DNA of 8,079 nucleotides, taken from NCBI GenBank assembly GCA_021790715.1, contig JAJYGK010000037.1:1-8079 (forward strand), given 5' to 3'. How positions within the stretch are numbered: the stretch's first letter is position 1; every line of letters starts with the position of its first letter. A program made the position numbers and the translations under genes. Shown one piece after another: positions 1 through 4,830 of the stretch. The notes beneath the pieces were generated by a model. That model was not told the DNA's origin and made no database searches. It saw only the letters and a list, made by a program, of their open reading frames with translations. The stretch is from Chloroflexota bacterium. Its GTDB lineage: Bacteria; Chloroflexota; Limnocylindria; Limnocylindrales; CSP1-4.

Positions 1-1
1 C

Positions 2-589
2 GGGCAGCCGACCTCGTTGGCCGCGTTCCACGGCAGGTACGTGGTGCTCGCCCCGTTCCTGACCCTCTGCCACGAGGTCTGCCCGATCACGACCGGCGCC
101 TTCATCGAGATGCAGCAGGCGATCCGCCAGGCAGGCCTGTCCGGTCGCGTGGTCTTCGTCGAGACCACCGTCGACCCCGGTCGAGACTCGCCCGCCCGGC
201 TCCGCGCGTACGCGCAGCTGACCGGCAGCGACTGGACGCTGCTCACGGGCTCGGCCGCGCAGATCGCGAGCTTCTGGCAGTTCTTCGGGGTGGGCTACGA
301 GAAGCAGCCGATCGCCTCGCCCGCGCCGCTGGACTGGTGGACGCACCAGCCCGAGACGTACGACGTCGGGCACACCGACGCGCTCTTCTTCCTGGGCCCG
401 GACGGCCACGAGCGGATCGCCACGGTCGGCATCGCCAACGTCGGCGGGAGGCTCGATCCGACGCTCACCTCGCTGCTGGACGCCCAGGGGCTCCAGAACC
501 TGCACGATCCGCAGGCCGCCTGGACCGTGCAGCAGGCCCTCGACGACCTGGGGCACCTGGTCGGGCGCAAGATCCCCGCCGTCTCGTAG
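2..589 (+). CDS. SCO1/SenC-family copper chaperone, 5'-truncated by window edge
   Basis: SCO proteins are membrane-anchored, thioredoxin-fold chaperones that deliver copper to, or reduce, the CuA site of cytochrome c oxidase. Visible here is the core fold: a GxPxSL-like entry (GQPTSLAAFHGR), the CxxxC copper-binding pair in TLCHEVCP (Cys codons at 68-70 and 80-82), and the distal ligand His in DVGHTDALFFLGPDG about 97 residues after the second Cys. That is the usual SCO arrangement. The frame is open from base 2, and the TTG at 17 lies inside the conserved first strand, so the true start and the membrane anchor lie upstream of the window. The frame stops with TAG at 587-589. Family membership is clear; whether this copy serves cytochrome oxidase or another copper or thiol role cannot be told without upstream neighbours. 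Confidence 0.9.
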   Translation, partial: GQPTSLAAFHGRYVVLAPFLTLCHEVCPITTGAFIEMQQAIRQAGLSGRVVFVETTVDPGRDSPARLRAYAQLTGSDWTLLTGSAAQIASFWQFFGVGYEKQPIASPAPLDWWTHQPETYDVGHTDALFFLGPDGHERIATVGIANVGGRLDPTLTSLLDAQGLQNLHDPQAAWTVQQALDDLGHLVGRKIPAVS

Positions 590-615
590 GCGGGCGTACG
601 GTGCGCGGTCCCGCC
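589..615 (+). terminator. Possible hairpin after the SCO gene
   Basis: GGCGGG (589-594) and CCCGCC (610-615) form a perfect 6-bp GC stem around a 15-base loop directly at the SCO stop codon. There is no T-run after it, so it is only a weak candidate for transcription termination. The rest of the 590-819 spacer shows no gene or clear promoter. Confidence 0.25.
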
Positions 616-805
616 CTCGCCCGGCGTTCCGGTGCGTGCTGCGCGATGTCGCGGCCCTGCGTCCGCGCCCTCCGGCCCGGTCCGCGTCGCGCCCCTCGCG
701 CAGCCGACGTAGCGCCGGCCGTACGTTCTGCCGATGGACGGAGGCGCGCGGCCGTCTATCGTTGGTGACGGCCCGATCGCGGAGGTCGGGCGCCGCTCGC
801 CCGCC

Positions 806-810
806 AGGAG
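806..810 (+). promoter_or_regulatory. Shine-Dalgarno AGGAG deciding the GTG start at 820
   Basis: AGGAG ends 9 bases before GTG 820. The next candidate start, ATG at 841, has no purine-rich site before it, so GTG 820 is preferred for the kinase-like gene. Confidence 0.6.
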
Positions 811-819
811 TGACCGCCC

Positions 820-1467
820 GTGGTCCCGCGACCCGACCAGATGGCGTCCTCGCGGCGCGCGGCGGTGCTCGCCGGCACCCTCGCGGCAGCCGGCGTTGCC
901 TGGCTGGCGGTTTCCCACCTGCTCGCGAGCGGCGCATTCGCCGGACCCGCCGGCCTCGCCCTGGACCTCGGCATCGACGCGGTGACGGCCCTCCTGCTCG
1001 CCGGGTCGGCCGGGGTGCTGCTCCGGGCGCGGCGCATGCGGGCGGAGCGCGAACAGGCCGCGCTGCGCGCCGCCGGGGACCGGCTCGAGGCGGCCTTCGA
1101 GGGACGCGTGGCCGAGGTGCGGCGTGCCGCGGCGATCGAGAAGCTGGACGCGGTCGGCACGCTCGCCGCCGGCGTGGCGCGCGACTTCAACAACCTGCTG
1201 ACCATCATCCGGGGCTACAGCGAGATCCACCTCCAGGGGCACGCTGCGGGAGACCCGGGGCGCGAGGACCTCGAGGAGATCGGCCGTGCCGCCGACCGGG
1301 CCGCCGAACTCGTCCGGGAACTCATGATCGAGGCGGCGGCCGCCGACCTCGACGCGGCATTCGTCGCCGCGCGCCCGGGGTCGGCGCCCGGGCCCCATGC
1401 GGTGCTCGCCGTTGCCGGCACGGGCGCCGACAGGGACGCCCCGGCGCCCGACCGCTCTCCCGACTGA
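820..1467 (+). CDS. Truncated histidine-kinase-like membrane protein (acceptor His replaced, no ATPase domain)
   Basis: A 215-residue protein from GTG 820. Residues ~14-36 and ~44-69 are hydrophobic membrane segments, and ~73-108 is a charged, coiled-coil-like linker. Residues ~106-168 match the HisKA dimerisation helices of hybrid-type sensor kinases (EKLDAVGTLAAGVARDFNNLL, then GRAADRAAELVREL as helix 2). In this family the motif is normally AHDFNNLL; here residue 121 is Arg (CGC at 1180-1182), so the phosphoacceptor His is missing. After helix 2 the sequence becomes low-complexity Ala/Gly/Pro and stops. No N, G1 or G2 boxes of a HATPase domain are visible, and only 31 bases separate its stop from the convergent tetR end. 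It cannot act as a conventional kinase. It may be a decaying gene or a dimerisation partner of another kinase. Recognition of the HisKA core is firm; the function is unknown. Confidence 0.7.
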   Translation: MVPRPDQMASSRRAAVLAGTLAAAGVAWLAVSHLLASGAFAGPAGLALDLGIDAVTALLLAGSAGVLLRARRMRAEREQAALRAAGDRLEAAFEGRVAEVRRAAAIEKLDAVGTLAAGVARDFNNLLTIIRGYSEIHLQGHAAGDPGREDLEEIGRAADRAAELVRELMIEAAAADLDAAFVAARPGSAPGPHAVLAVAGTGADRDAPAPDRSPD

Positions 1468-1504
1468 GCCACCGGCTCCAACGGCGGCTGGCTGTGATTC
1501 AGCC
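1466..1504. terminator. Two small hairpins between convergent genes
   Basis: Between the kinase-like gene (+) and tetR (-) are two perfect 5-bp stems: GAGCC/GGCTC (1466-1470 with 1474-1478, 3-base loop) and GGCTG/CAGCC (1490-1494 with 1500-1504, 5-base loop). They overlap both stop codons and could serve either strand, but neither has a T-run, so terminator function is tentative. Confidence 0.3.
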
Positions 1505-2245
1505 CGAGGTCTGCTGCGGCCCTGAACCGTCGCGGCTGCGCTCGAGCATCCGCTCCAGGCCGAACATGATCAGGTCCACGGTGTCTTGCCACCAGCGGTC
1601 CGGGCTGCTGAGCCAGACCTCGGCCGTGTCCTCCGCGCTGTCGACCAGGTTCGGGAACTGGTCGCGCGGGAGGCTCAATTGCGAGAGCACCAACCGCCGT
1701 CGGAACAGGTCGAGCTGGTGCGCGTCGAGCTGCGCGGCGTCCGGGGGCGCGCCCTGCCGGAGCAGCAGCAGGTACCCGGCGAGAAGGTTCGAGATCATGC
1801 GGATCAGGACGATCGCCTCCCGACGCCCGAACCCTGCCTCGAGCAGGATGGACAGGAGGTCCTCGAGATACGTCCAGAAGGACGCGGGGCCTTCGCCGGT
1901 GTAGGCGATGCTGAGGGGAAGGGCGAGCGGACGCGCGTCGATCTGCTCCTTGTAGTTGTCGATGGCCAGCCGCATCCGCTCCGTCCACGTCATCCCGGGT
2001 CGGAATCCGACCTTGGCGTCGATTCCCTCCAGGACGGCCTCCGTCATGGCATTGAGGAGGTCCTGCTTGTCGCGAACGTGGCGGTAGAGGGCCATCGGCG
2101 TGACCCCGAGCTCCTGCGCGAGGCGCCGCAGGCTGACCGCCTCGAGGCCCTCGGCGGTGCCGATCTCGATGGCCCGGGTCACCACGGCATCACGGGTCAG
2201 GCCCGGCCGCGCTCGCGCGTGCTCTGTCATGTTGCCATGGGTCAT
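1499..2245 (-). CDS. TetR-family transcriptional repressor, divergent from ABC exporter
   Basis: A 248-residue protein. The N-terminal region (~15-65) is a TetR DNA-binding domain: LTRDAVVTRAIEIGTAEG is helix 1, and SLRRLAQELGVTPMALYRHV (residues ~38-57) is the helix-turn-helix. The remaining ~180 residues are helical with a hydrophobic stretch (LIRMISNLLAGYLLLL) and form the ligand-binding/dimer domain; about 250 residues is at the long end for TetR proteins. It is transcribed away from a DrrAB-like exporter across an 86-bp spacer, the classic arrangement for a repressor of drug efflux that also controls itself. ATG 2245 has no Shine-Dalgarno; a TATACT -10 at 2255-2260 would put the transcript start at or just before the ATG, so the message may be leaderless. 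ATG at 2230 is an alternative start. The effector molecule is not predictable. Confidence 0.9.
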   Translation of the reverse strand: MTHGNMTEHARARPGLTRDAVVTRAIEIGTAEGLEAVSLRRLAQELGVTPMALYRHVRDKQDLLNAMTEAVLEGIDAKVGFRPGMTWTERMRLAIDNYKEQIDARPLALPLSIAYTGEGPASFWTYLEDLLSILLEAGFGRREAIVLIRMISNLLAGYLLLLRQGAPPDAAQLDAHQLDLFRRRLVLSQLSLPRDQFPNLVDSAEDTAEVWLSSPDRWWQDTVDLIMFGLERMLERSRDGSGPQQTSG

Positions 2246-2248
2246 CGG

Positions 2249-2277
2249 TTGACAAGTATACGCCGCATACCTACACT
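2249..2277 (+). promoter_or_regulatory. Promoter of the ABC exporter operon (TTGACA-17-TACACT)
   Basis: TTGACA at 2249-2254 matches the -35 consensus exactly. TACACT at 2272-2277 matches the -10 consensus at 4 of 6 positions. The spacer is the optimal 17 bp, predicting a start near 2284 and a leader of roughly 48 bases before the exporter ATG. It lies in the divergent spacer next to tetR. The fit is read by eye and no start-site data are available. Confidence 0.65.
2255..2260 (-). promoter_or_regulatory. Possible -10 element of tetR (TATACT)
   Basis: On the minus strand TATACT matches TATAAT at 5 of 6 positions and sits 9 bases before the tetR ATG, which would give a leaderless or nearly leaderless message. 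No good -35 is seen 16-18 bp upstream. It overlaps the exporter promoter spacer and the first dyad, so one bound repressor could block both directions. Confidence 0.35.
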
Positions 2278-2298
2278 GCGGGCGTATACACCGTATGC
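2256..2298. promoter_or_regulatory. Two GTATAC-based operator dyads, probable TetR binding sites
   Basis: Site A is GTATAC-GCC-GCATAC (2256-2270) and site B is GTATAC-ACC-GTATGC (2284-2298). Both are 15-bp imperfect dyads of two 6-bp halves around 3 bp, with starts 28 bp apart. Site A fills the gap between the -35 and -10 of the exporter promoter, and site B begins at the predicted transcript start. In addition 2256-2267 and 2277-2289 form a larger inverted repeat with a one-base bulge. Two palindromic sites over the promoter of a TetR-controlled exporter is the expected operator layout; binding by this TetR is inferred. Confidence 0.6.
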
Positions 2299-2302
2299 GT
2301 AC

Positions 2303-2307
2303 GGAGA
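2303..2307 (+). promoter_or_regulatory. Shine-Dalgarno GGAGA of the leader mini-ORF
   Basis: GGAGA lies 7 bases before ATG 2315 and about 25 bases before the exporter ATG at 2332, so it is correctly placed only for the leader mini-ORF. A separate AGAGG at 2321-2325 is placed for ATG 2332 and lies inside the mini-ORF. Confidence 0.45.
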
Positions 2308-2314
2308 TAACAGC

Positions 2315-2335
2315 ATGACAAGAGGCAACCGATGA
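2315..2335 (+). CDS. Six-codon leader ORF (MTRGNR) overlapping the exporter start
   Basis: ATG 2315 follows GGAGA at a proper spacing and reads Met-Thr-Arg-Gly-Asn-Arg, then TGA at 2333-2335. The stop overlaps the exporter ATPase start (ATG 2332-2334) as ATGA, the arrangement used for translational coupling. The ORF lies downstream of the predicted transcript start (~2284), so it would be present in the exporter mRNA, and it contains the exporter's own Shine-Dalgarno. Ribosomes translating or stalling here could raise or lower exporter translation. A six-codon frame can occur by chance, so it is a candidate only; the paired Shine-Dalgarno and exact overlap are the supporting facts. Confidence 0.4.
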   Translation: MTRGNR

Positions 2336-3144
2336 CGACAGGGGTTCAGGGGCCCGCGGTCCGCGTGCAGAGCCTCGAGAAGTCCTACAGGGAGCTGCAC
2401 GTGCTCCGCGGCGTCGACTTCGACATCGCGCGGGGCGCCATCTTCGCCCTGCTCGGGTCGAACGGAGCGGGCAAGACCACGATCGTGAACATCCTGTCGA
2501 CGCTGCTGAGGGCGGACGCGGGGATGGTCAGCGTCAACGGCTTCGACGTCGCCACGCAGGCCGCGGAGGTGCGGGCGTCCATCAGCCTCGCCGGGCAGTT
2601 CGCGGCGGTCGACGAGATCCTCAGCGGACGGGAGAACCTCGTCCTCGTCGCCCGGCTGCGGCACCTCAAGGACCCCGGGAAGATCGCCGACGGCCTGCTC
2701 GAACGGTTCGCACTGGCCGCAGCGGCGAGACGGAGAGTGTCGACCTACTCGGGAGGCATGCGCCGCCGCCTGGACATCGCGATGAGCCTCATCGGGAACC
2801 CGCCGGTCATCCTTCTCGATGAGCCGACGAGCGGGCTCGACCCCGAGGGCCGCCTCGAGGTGTGGCAGGCCGTCCGGGAGCTCGCCGGGCAGGGGAGAAC
2901 GGTGCTGCTCACCACGCAGGCGCTCGACGAGGCCGAACAGCTCGCCGATCGGATCGCGATCCTGCACGAGGGCCGGATCACGGTGAACGGCACCCTCGCC
3001 GAGCTCAGGGCGCTGCTCCCGCCCGCGAAGGTCGAGTACGTCGAGAAGCAGCCGAGCCTCGAGGACGTCTTCCTCGCGATCGTCCGCGGGGGCAGTCCGG
3101 GCGGCAGCGACGGTGCGGACACCGCCGCCGGCACAGGCAGGTAG
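2332..3144 (+). CDS. ABC transporter ATP-binding protein, DrrA-like drug exporter subunit
   Basis: This 270-residue cytoplasmic ATPase powers the membrane subunit encoded next. All nucleotide-binding motifs are visible in order: Walker A GSNGAGKT (~42-49), Q-loop Gln in SLAGQFAAVDEILSGREN (Gln ~89), signature YSGGM (139-143), and Walker B VILLDEP with catalytic Glu ~164. The usual switch His is Gln in LLTTQALDEAEQLADR (~196), a substitution I recall as common in the DrrA-type branch, so not by itself a defect. The SLEDVFL segment near the C-terminus is also typical of that branch. ATG 2332 has AGAGG 6 bases upstream. The gene is followed 8 bases later by the permease and is divergent from tetR. 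Substrates of relatives include antibiotics, lipids and other amphiphiles; the substrate here cannot be assigned. Confidence 0.93.
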   Translation: MTTGVQGPAVRVQSLEKSYRELHVLRGVDFDIARGAIFALLGSNGAGKTTIVNILSTLLRADAGMVSVNGFDVATQAAEVRASISLAGQFAAVDEILSGRENLVLVARLRHLKDPGKIADGLLERFALAAAARRRVSTYSGGMRRRLDIAMSLIGNPPVILLDEPTSGLDPEGRLEVWQAVRELAGQGRTVLLTTQALDEAEQLADRIAILHEGRITVNGTLAELRALLPPAKVEYVEKQPSLEDVFLAIVRGGSPGGSDGADTAAGTGR

Positions 3145-3152
3145 GGAGACTC

Positions 3153-3914
3153 ATGACCACGCGCTTCGTCGGCGACACCGTCGTCCTGACCGGACGGTCC
3201 CTGCGCCACATCACGCGCAGCCCGGACACCATCATCACGACGACGCTCATGCCGATCGCCTTCATGCTGCTGTTCGTGTACGTGTTCGGCGGCGCCATCC
3301 AGCACGGATCGGGCACCTACGTGGACTACCTGCTGCCCGGCATCCTGCTCATCACGATCGCCTCGGGCATCTCGTACACGGCCTTCCGGCTCTTCCTGGA
3401 CATGCAGGGCGGCATCTTCGAGCGTTTCCAGTCCCTGCCGATCGCGCGCCCGGCCGTGCTGTGGGCGCACGTGCTGACCTCGCTGGTCGCCAATCTCGTC
3501 TCGCTCGCGGTCGTCGTGCTCGTCGCGCTCCTGATCGGCTTCCGCTCACCGGCGGGCGTGCTCGCGTGGCTGGCGGTCGCCGCCATCCTCGTGCTGTGCA
3601 CCCTGGCGCTCACGTGGCTGGCCGTCATCCCCGGCCTGACCGCGAAATCCGCCGACGGTGCCAGCGCCTTCGCCTACCCGCTCATCTTCCTGCCGTTCGT
3701 GAGCTCGGCGTTCGTGCCCACCGCCACGATGCCCGGCCCGGTTCGCGCCTTCGCCGAGAACCAGCCCGTCACGTCGATCGTCAACGCGATCCGCGACCTG
3801 CTCACCCGGCAGCCGGTCGGCAGCGACACCTGGATCGCCCTCGCCTGGTGCGTCGGTCTCCTCGTCGTCGCGTACGCCCTGGCCATGCGCACGTACCGCC
3901 GCAAGTTCTCCTGA
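3153..3914 (+). CDS. ABC-2 type permease, DrrB-like exporter membrane subunit
   Basis: A 253-residue integral membrane partner of the preceding ATPase. Six hydrophobic segments are visible at about 27-49, 59-80, 104-129, 136-158, 170-189 and 227-246. The loop GGIFERFQSLPIAR (~86-99) is the characteristic cytoplasmic coupling segment of ABC-2 permeases, and SSAFVPTATMPGPVRAFAENQP (reading ~184-205) is the typical periplasmic loop of the DrrB group. ATG 3153 is chosen because AGGGAG at 3143-3148 lies just before it and the protein then begins with the expected short amphipathic N-terminus; the frame is open further upstream, but that part overlaps the ATPase gene. It ends at TGA 3912-3914. ATPase and permease form a two-gene operon under the promoter at 2249-2277. 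Confidence 0.93.
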   Translation: MTTRFVGDTVVLTGRSLRHITRSPDTIITTTLMPIAFMLLFVYVFGGAIQHGSGTYVDYLLPGILLITIASGISYTAFRLFLDMQGGIFERFQSLPIARPAVLWAHVLTSLVANLVSLAVVVLVALLIGFRSPAGVLAWLAVAAILVLCTLALTWLAVIPGLTAKSADGASAFAYPLIFLPFVSSAFVPTATMPGPVRAFAENQPVTSIVNAIRDLLTRQPVGSDTWIALAWCVGLLVVAYALAMRTYRRKFS

Positions 3915-3917
3915 TGC

Positions 3918-3939
3918 CCCGGAAGGGCACCTGCCCGGG
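3918..3939. terminator. Weak hairpin after the exporter operon
   Basis: Within the 148-base convergent spacer 3915-4062, GGGCA/TGCCC (3925-3929 with 3932-3936) and the flanking CCCGG/CCGGG (3918-3922 with 3935-3939) offer alternative short GC stems just after the permease stop. There is no T-run, and terminator function is uncertain. Confidence 0.25.
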
Positions 3940-4031
3940 AGGCCGACGTCTCGCAGGGTCTCGCTCACTCCAGCGGCCTGCCGGTGCCCTGGACCGCGGT
4001 CGAGTTGCCCGCTGCGATCGGGCCTCGCGTA

Positions 4032-4057
4032 TACCCTGCCCACGGGTCGTGGCCCGG
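4032..4057 (-). other. Polymerase-tail-like remnant (PGHDPWAGY) in the convergent spacer
   Basis: On the minus strand this 26-base stretch matches bases 4895-4920 at 21 of 26 positions, on the same strand. Bases 4895-4920 encode PDYDPWAGY in the C-terminal tail of the LigD-type polymerase. Read in the equivalent frame it gives PGHDPWAGY (7 of 9 residues). Three of the five differences fall in third codon positions, which favours a once-coding origin over chance. The frame carries no start of its own and lies just after the PIN toxin stop in another frame. It may be the relic of a second polymerase gene end. The nested hairpin CCACG/CGTGG (4040-4052) could also act as a weak terminator for the convergent genes. 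Confidence 0.35.
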
Positions 4058-4062
4058 CCCCC

Positions 4063-4476
4063 TCAGATGCCTTCGACGGCGAAGCCCATGGCGCGTGCGG
4101 CGATGCCCAGCACCCGATCGTGCGTGGCAAATCGCAGTCGCTCGTACCGCTCGCGGACCAGCAACGCGCTCGAGAGGTGCAGAGCGTCGAGCGTGCCGAT
4201 CAACGTCGGAAACGGCTCGGCCGCGCGTTCGAGCACGTTCGTCGCGAGCGGGACGAGGTCGAAGCCTTCGATCGCGTCGAGCACGTCTGCCCGGTGGCGC
4301 GAGACAGCTTCGTCGCCGAGGCGGGACTCGATCCGGGCGCGATCGATCGTCCGCAGGCATTCGATGCGGATGAGCTCGCTGGAGACGGCGACCTCGATCT
4401 CGCGCCACGTCGCGAGGGGCTCCGGCTCGCCGAGGATGACCCGCAGGAGCACCGAGGAATCGACGTAGACGTTCAC
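4063..4476 (-). CDS. PIN-domain toxin (VapC-like ribonuclease) of a type II toxin-antitoxin pair
   Basis: A 137-residue protein, the normal VapC length. PIN toxins are metal-dependent ribonucleases that cut tRNA, rRNA or mRNA. The acidic active-site set is visible: Asp6 in VYVDSSVLL, Glu39 in SSELIRIECLR, Asp97 in GTLDALHLSSA, and Asp120 in FATHDRVLGIAA. The protein ends with the usual AxxxGF segment. GTG 4476 is chosen because the protein then begins MNVYVDSS, the standard PIN opening, and its GTG overlaps the antitoxin stop as GTGA, which implies coupled translation. The open frame continues upstream of 4476, but that part lies inside the antitoxin gene. No active-site residue is missing, so the toxin is probably functional; its RNA target is unknown. 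Confidence 0.9.
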   Translation of the reverse strand: MNVYVDSSVLLRVILGEPEPLATWREIEVAVSSELIRIECLRTIDRARIESRLGDEAVSRHRADVLDAIEGFDLVPLATNVLERAAEPFPTLIGTLDALHLSSALLVRERYERLRFATHDRVLGIAARAMGFAVEGI

Positions 4477-4727
4477 CGACCGCGACGCTCTTCGAGCAGC
4501 AACTCGGTCGACGGGCGCGTCCACCGCGCGGGCTGATAGGTTCGCGTTCGCACCGTCGCGAAGCTCGTACGGGCGGGGCGGACGGCGACCCGGCCCCCGG
4601 CGTCCACGGCGACGATCCGGGCGATCGGGCGGTCGCGATCCGTGACCTCGACCTCGAGTCCACCCTCGACGGCCCGCAGGTACTTCGACAATCGATCCTT
4701 CAGTTCGGCGACACCGACGCGTTCCAT
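4473..4727 (-). CDS. Phd/YefM-family antitoxin
   Basis: An 84-residue protein that should bind and neutralise the PIN toxin encoded next and repress their shared promoter. The N-terminal half, MERVGVAELKDRLSKYLRAV, has the Phd/YefM fold pattern, continuing with VEVTDRDRPIARIVAV. The C-terminal part is Arg-rich and ends STELLLEERRGR, like the toxin-gripping tail of VapB-type partners. ATG at 4727-4725 is preferred over ATG at 4733-4731 (two residues longer) because the family normally begins M-x-x-V-G-V-x-E-L-K and because the likely -10 (4733-4738) would place the transcript start at about 4726, giving a leaderless message; neither ATG has a Shine-Dalgarno. Its stop overlaps the toxin start by 4 bases (GTGA). 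Confidence 0.88.
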   Translation of the reverse strand: MERVGVAELKDRLSKYLRAVEGGLEVEVTDRDRPIARIVAVDAGGRVAVRPARTSFATVRTRTYQPARWTRPSTELLLEERRGR

Positions 4728-4756
4728 GGCCATATCTAGCCAGCAATGGCCATGGA
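4723..4756. promoter_or_regulatory. Perfect 11-bp inverted repeat, probable antitoxin operator
   Basis: TCCATGGCCAT (4723-4733) and its exact complement ATGGCCATGGA (4746-4756) are separated by 12 bp. The repeat covers the -10, most of the promoter spacer and both possible antitoxin start codons, abutting the -35. Phd-type antitoxins repress their own operons by binding such palindromes; the assignment follows from position and symmetry. Confidence 0.65.
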
Positions 4757-4762
4757 TGTCAA
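4733..4762 (-). promoter_or_regulatory. Promoter of the toxin-antitoxin operon
   Basis: On the minus strand, TTGACA (4762-4757, exact -35 consensus) is followed after 18 bp by TAGATA (4738-4733, 3 of 6 matches). The predicted start falls at the second antitoxin ATG, consistent with a leaderless transcript. The weak -10 makes this moderate evidence. Confidence 0.5.
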
Positions 4763-4773
4763 GGTACGACCGC

Positions 4774-4795
4774 CGGCCAGGCGGGTCGCTGGCCG
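4774..4795 (-). terminator. GC hairpin downstream of the polymerase gene
   Basis: CGGCCAG (4774-4780) and CTGGCCG (4789-4795) form a perfect 7-bp stem with an 8-base loop, 36-57 bases after the polymerase stop and before the toxin-antitoxin -35. It is well placed to separate the two units, but no T-run follows on the minus strand. Confidence 0.35.
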
Positions 4796-4830
4796 CGTTC
4801 CGGAGGGCCCTGGAGTGCCTCGTGCCTCTG

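Noticed and set aside
295..1398. Long minus-strand open frame opposite the SCO and kinase-like genes
   Set aside because: Its translation is Arg/Gly/Pro-rich with no family pattern and runs antisense to two recognisable genes; such frames are routine in very GC-rich DNA.
820..1467. A complete sensor histidine kinase broken by a frameshift
   Set aside because: No ATPase-domain motifs were seen in the other frames before the tetR gene begins 31 bases after the stop, so the catalytic half is absent rather than frameshifted.
1586..2335. Plus-strand open frame through tetR ending at the exporter start
   Set aside because: Most of it is antisense to tetR. Only its last six codons, with their own Shine-Dalgarno downstream of the promoter, are kept as a candidate leader ORF.
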